Origin: Aestuariivivens insulae
GTDB taxonomy: Bacteria; Bacteroidota; Bacteroidia; Flavobacteriales; Flavobacteriaceae
Assembly: GCF_022662195.1 (NCBI RefSeq)
Contig: NZ_JAKMCS010000005.1
Coordinates: 62,001-126,000, forward strand
Direction of reading: 5' to 3'
DNA: 64,000 nt
Numbering within the stretch: position 1 is the first letter of the stretch; every line of letters starts with the position of its first letter. The notes beneath the pieces are model-generated. The model did no database searches, had not been told where the DNA came from, and worked only from the letters and a program-made list of their open reading frames with translations. Both the position numbers and the translations under genes were made by a program. This document shows, in pieces, positions 1 to 8,309 of this stretch.

Positions 1-2
1 CT

Positions 3-167
3 GTTTTTTTATTTGAATATGATGCTTTATTTGCCTGGGATGAGCTGCAAGATACCATCAAGACAGTAGAGTATATAAATAAGGCTATCTTTTTCATATG
101 TAAATGCATTATACTGTTAGGTATAGACCGAGTTAGATTTATAATTGTAAATTACAAGGTGCTATAA
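3..167 (+). CDS. possible C-terminal end of a gene cut by the window edge
   Basis: A reading frame enters from the left edge and runs 54 codons to a TAA. The first ~28 codons (FEYDALFAWDELQ and following) have a protein-like composition; the last ~25 are hydrophobic and basic and look less coding. I do not recognise a family. It could be the 3' end of a real gene or a chance open frame in AT-rich DNA. It faces the convergent M28 peptidase gene. Confidence 0.25.
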   Translation, partial: VFLFEYDALFAWDELQDTIKTVEYINKAIFFICKCIILLGIDRVRFIIVNYKVL

Positions 168-203
168 TACAAAAATATAAGCTAATTTAAGTGTTGGTTT
201 TGG

Positions 204-1262
204 CTATTTTAACAATTCGTGGTTTTCGTCGCATGTTAACCTGTGCGTTTGGTTTGCCAATTGCCAAGCCGTAGCGAATATAAGTTGCGAGCGCTTTTTT
301 AGGAGGACATAATTTATTTTGTCTGGAGTATCGGTTGGTTTATGGTAATCTTCATGCTCACCATTAAAATAAAAGATTACCGGAACACCATGTTTGGCAA
401 AATTGTAATGGTCTGATCTTGAATAGTAGTGGTTTTTGTCATTTTCGGCATTATATCGATAATCAAGATCGAGGTTGTAATAGGTATTATTTACTTTTTC
501 TGAAGTATAATGTAATTCTTTGCTTAGCCTATCGGCTCCTATTAAATAAACATAATTAGGATTGTTTTTATGGCGCTCATCAATACGTCCAATCATATCA
601 ATATTAAGATTGGCAATAGTATTTTCAAGGGGAAAAACAGGGAAATTGGTGTAATATTCCGAGCCTTGTTTGCCTATTTCCTCTGCCGTTAGGTGAAGAA
701 ACAATAGGCTTCTTTTGGGACCGTTACCCTCTTTTTTGGCGGTTAGGAAAGCTTCTGCTATTTCCATAATGGCCACAGTGCCAGAACCGTCATCGTCGGC
801 ACCATAGTTTACTTTGCCGTTTTTTTCTATACCGAGATGATCTAAATGTGCCGAAATAATAATTAATTCATCTGGTTTTTCGGTGCCTTCAATATAAGCC
901 AAAACATTTTCTGATGCCTTGGCATCTCTTGAGAGAAAAGAGGCTGGAATAGTTTGGTAGTAATTTTTATCTTCATAGGGAGATACTACACCAATGTTTT
1001 GATAGTAGTCTTTAATAAATTTCGCCGCTAACTTTTGTCCTTTTGTACCAACTTTACGTCCTTCAAACTCCTCTGAAGCGAAAGCGTATAAATGTGTTTT
1101 TAGCTCTTCAGAAGTGATCGTATTTGCATATTTAACGGCATTTATGCTGTCTACAATTTTGATGCTATTTTGAAGGTTTTTAATTTTCGTGCTATATTTT
1201 TCTGTAGCACAGGTGCCCAAAAGGGAAAAAAGTGAGAGAGTGAGTAATGTTTGAATGTGCAT
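204..1262 (-). CDS. M28 family zinc metallopeptidase (aminopeptidase), exported
   Basis: Probable secreted or lipid-anchored di-zinc exopeptidase. The N-terminus is a signal sequence ending LLGTC (Cys18), a weak lipobox because Thr sits at -1. The M28 metal ligands are all visible: His139 in ISAHLDHLG, bridging Asp157 in GADDDGSG, the Glu194/Glu195 pair in TAEEIG, Asp222 in NIDMIG and His317 in DYHKPTDTPDKI. At 352 aa it has the usual length for a single-domain periplasmic M28 enzyme, with no separate PA domain. It is the last gene on the minus strand here and is separated by ~120 bp from the next gene, so it is probably transcribed alone. The physiological substrate cannot be read from the sequence. 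Confidence 0.9.
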   Translation of the reverse strand: MHIQTLLTLSLFSLLGTCATEKYSTKIKNLQNSIKIVDSINAVKYANTITSEELKTHLYAFASEEFEGRKVGTKGQKLAAKFIKDYYQNIGVVSPYEDKNYYQTIPASFLSRDAKASENVLAYIEGTEKPDELIIISAHLDHLGIEKNGKVNYGADDDGSGTVAIMEIAEAFLTAKKEGNGPKRSLLFLHLTAEEIGKQGSEYYTNFPVFPLENTIANLNIDMIGRIDERHKNNPNYVYLIGADRLSKELHYTSEKVNNTYYNLDLDYRYNAENDKNHYYSRSDHYNFAKHGVPVIFYFNGEHEDYHKPTDTPDKINYVLLKKRSQLIFATAWQLANQTHRLTCDENHELLK

Positions 1263-1386
1263 ATTAAACAGGTTTTATCCCAAGCAACTTACTATTAAAA
1301 TATTCTCTGGGGCAATGAAAATATTTAATATGCTAGCTCAATTATATTTTAAAAGCAAATATACACATTACAGAGGAAATTACTTA

Positions 1387-1743
1387 CTATTCTATGTCAA
1401 TATCTTCAAATTCTTCTGATTCTAAGTCCAAACCTTCCAGTTCTTCAATGGCTTCTTCTTCTAGCTGGGTTTCTTTTGTGTCCAAAACTTTGGTTTCTGC
1501 AACTTCGGTAGTAGTGAAAACGGCTTTAAAAATGGTTATTGAAAGCGCAACAATAGTTAATAGAAATGTAAACTGAATGATCTTTTTTACTTCTCCTGTT
1601 TTTTTTGATAAGTAAAAGGCCCACAATCCAAAGATTAGAGCAGCAATGGCAGGTATTATCGCTAAGTTGGAAATGGGCAATACAGCAAATAAGGTCGCTA
1701 AAATGGAAGTGATAATGGCTAAAATGGTAAATAATTTTTTCAT
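1387..1743 (-). CDS. small three-helix membrane protein with acidic tail
   Basis: 118 aa protein of unknown function. Two hydrophobic segments near residues 4-22 and 26-46 and a third near 55-76 are followed by a strongly acidic C-terminal tail (residues ~83-118, rich in Glu and Asp). Lys residues (YLSKKTGEVKK) between the second and third helices suggest a cytoplasmic loop. It resembles the short 'hypothetical membrane protein' entries common in Flavobacteriia. It lies 39 bp downstream of the DUF3108 gene on the same strand, so the two may be co-transcribed. An antisense ORF across the same bases is a shadow produced by the repetitive acidic codons. Confidence 0.65.
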   Translation of the reverse strand: MKKLFTILAIITSILATLFAVLPISNLAIIPAIAALIFGLWAFYLSKKTGEVKKIIQFTFLLTIVALSITIFKAVFTTTEVAETKVLDTKETQLEEEAIEELEGLDLESEEFEDIDIE

Positions 1744-1782
1744 CTGTTTTAAATTTTAAGACATTTAATAACTCGCAAGAAA

Positions 1783-2544
1783 TTAATTTTTTAGGCCTGA
1801 TGCCGATTTAATTTTTAGTTCACCATTACCTACTGGAATCTTAAATTTACCATAAACTATAATTTTATTGGCATCTGCAGTTAGCCAAAGCAAGTTACTA
1901 TTGCTTCCTTGTAGAATGGATTCACTAGATCCAATGGCTAATTTGTAGCATTCTTTTTTACCTATAGCGGTACTAATAGTTTCTTTGCCCAGATAGGTAA
2001 ATTGTGCTTTGGTCTCTTTTCGATCAAAGATAATGGTAAAAGATTGGCGTTGTCCTTTGCTCATGTTTTCAAAATCAAACAATCTAATATTATATAGTGT
2101 AGATACAATGTCTTTAGTGCCATTTCCAATGGAATTAGATTTGTTCTCTACATTGTTATTTCTTTTGGTCTGAACCGATTTTACTGTTTTTGTTTTATGG
2201 CTGAAGGTGTATTTCATGGCCTTGTAGTAGCTACCTTCATTGATATCTCGGTTGTATAAATATGGTGTAAGGGTTTTGGGGCTAACATAGCTTTCGTATA
2301 AATCCCTTATTTTAAAAAAATTATCCCATTTGCTGAAAGTAGCCGCTGTACATTTTAAGCGTAATAAGGTAGCCTTAGAAGTCTTTACAGGGCTGGTTTG
2401 CATGGTTACTTGAGCAATATCTGTTAATATACCAGACATGTTGTAGGAGGCCGTGTAAACAAGTTTTTCGTTAGTGCCTATGGCCGTATTTTGGGCACTT
2501 ATGGTTATGGAAAATAACGCAAAAAGAAATAGGATAATACGCAT
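1783..2544 (-). CDS. DUF3108 domain-containing exported protein
   Basis: 253 aa with a clear signal peptide (MRIILFLFALFSITISAQ). The body has features of the DUF3108 family: an early 'EKLVYTASYNMSGI' strand, a central RDINEGSYYKAMKYTF segment and a late 'CYKLAIGSS... LWLTADANKIIV' segment. DUF3108 proteins are periplasmic or outer-membrane-associated beta-rich proteins of unclear function, distantly like lipoprotein-handling folds. The final residues (GNGELKIKSASGLKN) match the family's usual end. It is followed by the small acidic membrane protein on the same strand. Confidence 0.8.
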   Translation of the reverse strand: MRIILFLFALFSITISAQNTAIGTNEKLVYTASYNMSGILTDIAQVTMQTSPVKTSKATLLRLKCTAATFSKWDNFFKIRDLYESYVSPKTLTPYLYNRDINEGSYYKAMKYTFSHKTKTVKSVQTKRNNNVENKSNSIGNGTKDIVSTLYNIRLFDFENMSKGQRQSFTIIFDRKETKAQFTYLGKETISTAIGKKECYKLAIGSSESILQGSNSNLLWLTADANKIIVYGKFKIPVGNGELKIKSASGLKN

Positions 2545-2723
2545 TTGATAGATTTAGTTTTTGGTTATAACGTATAGTTTAACATTTATTGTGCCGAAAA
2601 TACAATGCTTTAAAGTTTTAAACTAATTTTTAATTTATTTATATTAAAGTGTGTGCTTTGGCTGATAATTATCATATTTTTAACGGGATAGCCTTCTTAT
2701 ATTTAGGAATAATATTGGGTGTT

Positions 2724-3569
2724 ATGAAATCGATACTTTTACCAACAGATTTTTCGAAAAACTCACTGAATGCCATAAATTTTTCGATGAAATTTTTTAA
2801 AGATCAAGTTTGTGACTTTTATATAATGAATGTACAGAAAGCTTCGTCGTTTATTTCTGATGATATGATGGTCGTATCATCTTCTGCCACCATTTATAAT
2901 ACCATTGTAGATGCGGCAAAGAAGTCTATCAATAATATTATTTCTGATATAAAAAAGACCCATAACAATAGTAAGCATAATTTTCATGCGATAGTAGATT
3001 ACGATAATTTTACAGATGCCATTAATCAAGTTTGTGAAAAGCACAATATCAATTTAGTGTTAATGGGAACTAAGGGAGCTTCTGGTTTGGAAAAGGTGCT
3101 CTTTGGAAGTAATACGATTCATGTTATTCAACGCTGTTTAACGCCTGTACTGGTCATTCCACATGGTTATAAATATTCTAATCTGTCGAAAATTGCTTTT
3201 GCTACAACTAATTTAGAACCGTTCGCTATTGAAGATATGCAGTTGTTAAAAGAATGGGTGAATTTATATCATTCCGAATTGGATATTCTACACATAGCAG
3301 ACCAAAACCATTTGGCCTATACGTCTTACGATAATCACGAATTTTTCAATGCGAATTTTAAACAGGCCAAACACGATTATATAGATACCACAAGAAAGGA
3401 CATGTTTAAGGAAATATATTCATATATTCATAATAACAAAATAAAAATGTTAGCCATAAAAAACAAAAAGCATTCTTTTATAAAGCGGTTGTTTACCTCT
3501 AACAGCTTAGAAAATTTAGCTTTTAAAATTGATATCCCTTTTTTGGTCTTCCCTTGCAGGAACGTTTGA
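2724..3569 (+). CDS. tandem universal stress protein (UspA family)
   Basis: 281 aa with two Usp domains. The first begins MKSILLPTDFSKNSLNA and carries an intact ATP-binding signature G-x2-G-x9-G-S in MGTKGASGLEKVLFGSNT, followed by the typical CLTPVLVIP strand. The second half (from ~residue 150) keeps the fold pattern (final IPFLVFP strand) but has lost the glycine signature, so only domain 1 is expected to bind nucleotide. I chose the ATG at 2724 because the preceding in-frame 25 codons are hydrophobic and unlike the family, whereas 'MKSILLPTDFS' is the canonical start. It is monocistronic, divergent from the DUF3108 gene. Confidence 0.9.
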   Translation: MKSILLPTDFSKNSLNAINFSMKFFKDQVCDFYIMNVQKASSFISDDMMVVSSSATIYNTIVDAAKKSINNIISDIKKTHNNSKHNFHAIVDYDNFTDAINQVCEKHNINLVLMGTKGASGLEKVLFGSNTIHVIQRCLTPVLVIPHGYKYSNLSKIAFATTNLEPFAIEDMQLLKEWVNLYHSELDILHIADQNHLAYTSYDNHEFFNANFKQAKHDYIDTTRKDMFKEIYSYIHNNKIKMLAIKNKKHSFIKRLFTSNSLENLAFKIDIPFLVFPCRNV

Positions 3570-3591
3570 TGAAGCTTTAATTATAAAAGGT

Positions 3592-3621
3592 TTTGCAGGG
3601 GTAGGTAATTTATCCTGCAAA
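3592..3621 (+). terminator. possible hairpin after the universal stress gene
   Basis: An 8-bp perfect inverted repeat, TTTGCAGG/CCTGCAAA, with a 14-nt loop lies ~22 bp after the usp stop codon. It is not followed by a good T-run, so it may be a weak terminator or an RNA 3'-end structure. Confidence 0.35.
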
Positions 3622-3716
3622 TTAAATTATGTTCCTTTTTTATGTAATTCTTTACAATTTAAGTATTTACGCTTAACTTTATACAATTGTTAAACCAATC
3701 ACCCTAACATTGTACA

Positions 3717-6700
3717 ATGAGATACAAACTTTGTATACTAATCTGTATTGGCTTTTTTAATTGTTCTTTTGGTCAAATATCAAAAATTGACAGCCTTAAA
3801 CTTGTTTTTGAAAATCCCAAAGAAGTTGATTCGTTAAGGTACGAAGCGGGATTGGATGCTTTTATGTTATGGTTCAGAAAAGATTTGGATTCGGCTAGGG
3901 TTTTGGGAAATCAAGTCCTTGGGTTTTCAAGAAAAAAGCATAATAGGAAATGGGAGGCCACTGCATATAGGTTTATTGGGAATACCTATGCGGTACAAGG
4001 CAATTTTCAAGAGGCCTTAACCTATTTTCTAAAAAGCCATGAGCTGCATATCCAATTGTCTGACCGAAAATCTATGGCTACTACCTTCAATAATATTGGG
4101 ACTGTTTATTACGAATTAGGGAATTTTACCAAGGCATTGGATTATTTACTTCAAGGGTTGAAAATTGCTGAAACTAATGAAGACAAAGAAAATTTAGCAC
4201 GGCTTACCAATAATTTGGGCAATGTCTTTATACGACAAAAAAATAATGAAAAGGCTCTGGAATACCTCAATTATAGTTTGAAATTAAAACAAGAGATGGG
4301 CAACAAGCGTACTCTGGTTCATGCTTATAACAATGTTGCTCTTGTATATACCAATTTAAACCAATTTGATTTAGCGCGTCAAAATCTATTAAAATCGGCA
4401 GAACTGGCAGAGCAGGTCAATGACCAAAGAGGGGTTACCCGTGCTTATAACAATATTGCAGAAATTTACGCTAAGCAGGGTAAGTTCAATGAGGCCTTAA
4501 ATTATTTGAATAAAAGTATAGCCATTAAACAAGAAATAGGCGATAGGGAAGGCTTAACCTCGGCGTATTTGTATAGAGGAGGTGTGTATGTGAAAACCAA
4601 GAACTATGCTTTGGCCAAGCAAGATTGTGAGAAGAGCTTGGAACTTGCTTCAGAAATGGGAGTGCTCATTGCCATTAAGGAATCCTGTGAATGCTTAAGT
4701 ACGGTTTGGGAAAAATTAGGTAACTATAACAAGGCTTTAGGGTATTATAAACAATCTATGCAGGCTAAGGATTCATTATTTAATAATGAAAAGACCAAAG
4801 AGATCACACGCCAAGAAATGCAGTACCAATTCGAAAAACAACAGTTGGCAGATAGCATTGCGTTTAACAAACAAAAGGCAGAACAGGAATTGCGTCATGA
4901 GCAAGACATAAGCAAACAGCGTAACAAGGTAAACCTGGTTATTTTTGGGACAATTGGCTTATTGCTTATAGCAGGGGTTTACTGGCGCTCCAGGCAAAAA
5001 AGTATAAAATTAAAACAAGAGCGGAATGTTATTAGCAAGTTAAAACAAATAGACCGACTTAAAGATCAGTTTTTGGCCAACACATCGCACGAACTACGTA
5101 CACCACTAAACGGAATCATAGGATTGTCCGAATCTTTAAAAGATGGGGTTGCGGGCAAGATGAGTGGGAAAGCCATCGAAAACCTGGATATGATTGTAAA
5201 TAGTGGTAAGCGACTGTCCAATTTGGTGAATGATATTCTCGATTTTTCCAAATTAAAGAACAGGGATTTGGCGCTGTCTATCCAAGCCGTAGATATTTTT
5301 CCTATAGCAGATTTAGTGTTGAAGGTGTCTGGTACATTGGCAAAAGGAAAGGACCTTAAACTTGTCAATTCAATCTCAAAAGATATTCCGTTAGTTGAAG
5401 CTGATGAAAACCGACTTCAGCAGATATTATATAATTTGGTAGGAAATGCCATTAAGTTCACCCAATGTGGAATGGTAGAAATTCAAGCAAAAGAAGAATC
5501 GGGATTTTTAAAGGTTTTTGTTTCAGATACCGGTATAGGTATTCCGAAGGATAAATTTGATGCCATTTTTAAATCTTTTGAACAGGCCGATGGTTCAACA
5601 GAAAGAGCCTATGGGGGAACTGGTTTGGGCCTCGCAGTGACTAAACAATTGGTGGAGCTACATGGGGGCATTATAAATGTAGATTCTGAAGTAGGTAAGG
5701 GGACTACCTTTAGTTTCACCTTGCCTTTAAGTAATGAAAGCAAGACTGGGGTAGCAATCGAAAAAACAGAAGATAAGGCCCAAAATATTCAGAATAATAT
5801 TGTTTATGAAAACAATGAAGAGGAAGTGGAAACCCATGTCCCAATATCAGATTTAACGATTTTAATAGTTGACGATGAGCCTATTAATAGACGTGTTCTG
5901 GAAAACCATTTAACTGTTGCGGGCTATAAAGTCGTTGAGGTTGGAACTGGAAAGGAAGCTTTGGAACTTATTTCTAAAGGCCATTTTTTCGATTTAATTC
6001 TTTTGGATATCATGATGCCAAACATGTCCGGCTACGAAGTTTGTGAAACCATTAGAAAAACCTATTCCACTAGTGAATTGCCCATAGTGTTGTTAACCGC
6101 TAAAAATAGGGTTAGCGATTTGGTTACCGGTTTTAATGTTGGAGCAAATGACTACTTAACTAAGCCCTTTTCGAAAAATGAACTGTTAAGTAGGATAAAG
6201 ACGCATCTTAATTTATATGGTATTCATAGGGCGACCAGCAAGTTTGTGCCTTCAGAGTTTTTAAAATCTGTTGGAAGGGAAGCCATAACCGAAGTGACCT
6301 TGGGAGACCATATTCAAAAAGAGGTTACGGTATTGTTTACCGATGTTAGGGATTATACCACTTTAGCTGAATCGATGACTCCGGAGCAAAATTTTAAGTT
6401 TGTTAATGCATATGTGGGGCGTATGGGGCCATTAATCCAACGCAATGGAGGATTTGTAAATCAGTATTTGGGAGATGGTATCATGGCGCTTTTTCCAGAA
6501 AACGCTACACATGCCTTACAAGCGGCAATTGCTATGCAAAAAACAATTTTGGAGTATAACCTAAGACGTGAAAAGGAAGGGTTTAGGCCAATTTCGGTAG
6601 GTATGGGAATGCATACGGGGTCTTTGGTTATGGGTATTATTGGTGATACGCATAGAAATGATACAGCTATTATTGCCGATACCGTTAATACGGCATCCCG

Positions 6701-7091
6701 TATGGAAGGAACAACTAAACACTATGGTGCCAACATTGTATTGAGTGAAAACAGTATGGCGACCATTGAAAATAAGGAGGATTTTAATTTTAGGTATTTA
6801 GGAAAGGTTAAGGTTAAAGGGAAAAACGAAGTGATAGGGGTGTTTGAGTGTTTTAATGGTGATGAGGGTGCGGTTATTGATTTGAAAATGAAGACCTTAA
6901 AAGATTTTGAAAAGGGCTTGAAGTATTTTTTTAATAAGGAATTTCCAAAAGCATCCGCTGCTTTCGATAAGGTGTTAACTAAAAACCCTAAAGACAAAGT
7001 CGCTAGGTATTTTGTAACCAAATCTGCAGAATATACCATTTCGGGTACACCCAACGATTGGGATATGGTCAATGCACTAGATGCCAAATAA
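3717..7091 (+). CDS. TPR / hybrid histidine kinase / receiver / nucleotide cyclase fusion
   Basis: 1124 aa multi-domain sensor. Order: signal peptide (1-20); periplasmic TPR repeats (~75-365) with repeated 'NNIGTVYYELGNFTKALDY'-like units; coiled coil; one membrane helix (~405-423); HisKA with phospho-acceptor His458 (SHELRTPLNGIIG); HATPase with DENRLQQIL, DTGIGI and GGTGLGL boxes; receiver with DDEP at ~718 and phospho-Asp764 (LLDIMMP); class III cyclase with metal Asp876 (LFTDVRDYT) and Asp920 (LGDGIM) and transition-state Asn991/Arg995 (VNTASR); short C-terminal TPR-like tail. TPR histidine kinases are common in Bacteroidetes, but output through a fused cyclase is unusual. The adenine-recognising Lys is Gln916 and the partner position is Ala984, so the product may not be cAMP. 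It appears monocistronic and is followed by a strong inverted repeat. Confidence 0.92.
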   Translation: MRYKLCILICIGFFNCSFGQISKIDSLKLVFENPKEVDSLRYEAGLDAFMLWFRKDLDSARVLGNQVLGFSRKKHNRKWEATAYRFIGNTYAVQGNFQEALTYFLKSHELHIQLSDRKSMATTFNNIGTVYYELGNFTKALDYLLQGLKIAETNEDKENLARLTNNLGNVFIRQKNNEKALEYLNYSLKLKQEMGNKRTLVHAYNNVALVYTNLNQFDLARQNLLKSAELAEQVNDQRGVTRAYNNIAEIYAKQGKFNEALNYLNKSIAIKQEIGDREGLTSAYLYRGGVYVKTKNYALAKQDCEKSLELASEMGVLIAIKESCECLSTVWEKLGNYNKALGYYKQSMQAKDSLFNNEKTKEITRQEMQYQFEKQQLADSIAFNKQKAEQELRHEQDISKQRNKVNLVIFGTIGLLLIAGVYWRSRQKSIKLKQERNVISKLKQIDRLKDQFLANTSHELRTPLNGIIGLSESLKDGVAGKMSGKAIENLDMIVNSGKRLSNLVNDILDFSKLKNRDLALSIQAVDIFPIADLVLKVSGTLAKGKDLKLVNSISKDIPLVEADENRLQQILYNLVGNAIKFTQCGMVEIQAKEESGFLKVFVSDTGIGIPKDKFDAIFKSFEQADGSTERAYGGTGLGLAVTKQLVELHGGIINVDSEVGKGTTFSFTLPLSNESKTGVAIEKTEDKAQNIQNNIVYENNEEEVETHVPISDLTILIVDDEPINRRVLENHLTVAGYKVVEVGTGKEALELISKGHFFDLILLDIMMPNMSGYEVCETIRKTYSTSELPIVLLTAKNRVSDLVTGFNVGANDYLTKPFSKNELLSRIKTHLNLYGIHRATSKFVPSEFLKSVGREAITEVTLGDHIQKEVTVLFTDVRDYTTLAESMTPEQNFKFVNAYVGRMGPLIQRNGGFVNQYLGDGIMALFPENATHALQAAIAMQKTILEYNLRREKEGFRPISVGMGMHTGSLVMGIIGDTHRNDTAIIADTVNTASRMEGTTKHYGANIVLSENSMATIENKEDFNFRYLGKVKVKGKNEVIGVFECFNGDEGAVIDLKMKTLKDFEKGLKYFFNKEFPKASAAFDKVLTKNPKDKVARYFVTKSAEYTISGTPNDWDMVNALDAK

Positions 7092-7095
7092 CAAA

Positions 7096-7176
7096 AGGCT
7101 GTCTAAAAAGTATCATTCAGAGCTGTAAGACAGAGCGCAATCAGAATGACAAAATAAATCACTTTTTAGACAGCCT
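7096..7176. terminator. long inverted repeat between convergent genes
   Basis: A perfect 16-bp inverted repeat (AGGCTGTCTAAAAAGT, 7096-7111, with its complement at 7161-7176) encloses 49 nt that can fold further (TCATTC/GAATGA inside). It starts 5 bp after the stop of the cyclase fusion and ends 23 bp before the stop of the convergent DsrE-like gene, so it could act as a bidirectional terminator. Its size and nested structure also fit a palindromic intergenic repeat. Confidence 0.6.
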
Positions 7177-7198
7177 TTATTGTTTTAGGGGCTATTAA

Positions 7199-7615
7199 TT
7201 ATTGACTTTCCTTAATGTAGCCCCAGCCGTCTTTTTGTTTTTCAATAATTTCTAAGATACCATCGGGAACACTTCTAACGCCTGATATTAATTGGGAAGC
7301 GTCTACACTATGGCGCTTCATGGTGCCTTGGCAAATCACAAAATCAATATTGTCTTTTTTGGCAAGTGCCTCTAGGTCTTCGGCTACCACAGATTTATCT
7401 TTTAAGACCATATCCATAGCGCCACTATACATAACGACTTCAAATTTAGAATCTGGATAAGCGCTGGACATGGCTTTTACATGCCTAATGGTCGATTCAT
7501 GTACTTTTGTATTGCTGCTGGTTACGTCAAATACAATTTTTACTGGTTTTTCCTGAGCAAAAACTATTGTTGCCAGTAGTATTGCTAATGCCGTATTTAT
7601 TATTCGCTTCATCAT
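7199..7615 (-). CDS. exported DsrE-family protein
   Basis: 138 aa with a signal peptide (cleavage after ...ATIVFA, ~residue 20). The remainder has the DsrE-like alpha/beta pattern: an IVFDVTSSN first strand, FEVVMYSGAM, DFVICQGTM with single Cys95 in the usual sulfur-carrier position, and a closing VPDGILEIIEKQKDGWGYIK helix-strand. DsrE-family proteins relay sulfane sulfur through a conserved Cys; an exported version would act in the periplasm. It lies 14 bp downstream of the Tat-exported protein and close to the TsdA-type cytochrome, so the three genes look like one operon for sulfur-compound oxidation. The transfer role is inferred from family and neighbours. Confidence 0.8.
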   Translation of the reverse strand: MMKRIINTALAILLATIVFAQEKPVKIVFDVTSSNTKVHESTIRHVKAMSSAYPDSKFEVVMYSGAMDMVLKDKSVVAEDLEALAKKDNIDFVICQGTMKRHSVDASQLISGVRSVPDGILEIIEKQKDGWGYIKESQ

Positions 7616-7629
7616 TATTAATTTTTTTA

Positions 7630-8307
7630 TTATTCACCTGCAAATATGTATCCACAACCATGTTCTTGAGCTCTGCCAAGCGCCCATACGCCAGAAGGAA
7701 CTAGCTGAATACCTGGAAGGACACCATTAACCCAGTCTTCATATACTTCGGTAGGATCAAGGTTCATTTGAGCGGCAACAGCATTACTATATACTTTAGT
7801 AGCTAAGTCACAAGCACAGAACATAGCACCACGTTCTTGCATGCGTTTTATGCCTTCAATTTGTGGTAAGGGGAAATCGCCTTCTTGAGGTTCGTAAAAA
7901 GGGTTTCTGGTATAGGGCTCTCCCGAAGCTGTGTTTATTTCAAAAACTTTTCCTAGTGGATATTTTTCCCATAATCTATCTTCAAAGGCTATCGGGATGG
8001 CCTTATGCCTGAGGACGGTCACTGCAGTCATGTCTTCATCGGGAGTTCCTGTGCCATTGTTAGTAAGGTAAAAAGCCCAGTTCCATGTAATGGGAAATCC
8101 TTTGTGGGGAGTCGACCCATCGTAAACAATACGATGTTTTCCTTTTATATTGTCAAACCAACTCTCTGCATCAGAAAGTTTTTTTGAATCAGGTATAGGA
8201 ACATCTTTGTACAAAGGGTTTGTTAGGGCCGATAGGGTACTAGCTGTTGCACCTAGTGCAAGAGCTCCTAGAAATTGTCTTCTTGAATTGTTGTTCATTG
8301 TTTTCAT
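7630..8307 (-). CDS. Tat-exported protein with DsrE-like C-terminal half
   Basis: 225 aa. The N-terminus carries a twin-arginine signal (SRRQFLGALALGATAST), so the folded protein is expected to be exported by Tat. I do not recognise a named family for the whole chain. The second half lines up by eye with the neighbouring DsrE-like protein: strand ending in Cys (AMFCACDLAT, Cys164/Cys166, against FVICQGTM), then a long helix, then LVPSGVWALGRAQEHGCGYIF against SVPDGILEIIEKQKDGWGYIK. An insertion (PYTRNPFYEPQEGDFP) precedes the Cys strand. A third Cys218 lies near the end. Its start is 2 bp from the cytochrome stop, so it is co-transcribed with it. Export by Tat suggests a cofactor or a folded partner. 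Confidence 0.7.
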   Translation of the reverse strand: MKTMNNNSRRQFLGALALGATASTLSALTNPLYKDVPIPDSKKLSDAESWFDNIKGKHRIVYDGSTPHKGFPITWNWAFYLTNNGTGTPDEDMTAVTVLRHKAIPIAFEDRLWEKYPLGKVFEINTASGEPYTRNPFYEPQEGDFPLPQIEGIKRMQERGAMFCACDLATKVYSNAVAAQMNLDPTEVYEDWVNGVLPGIQLVPSGVWALGRAQEHGCGYIFAGE

Positions 8308-8309
8308 GA

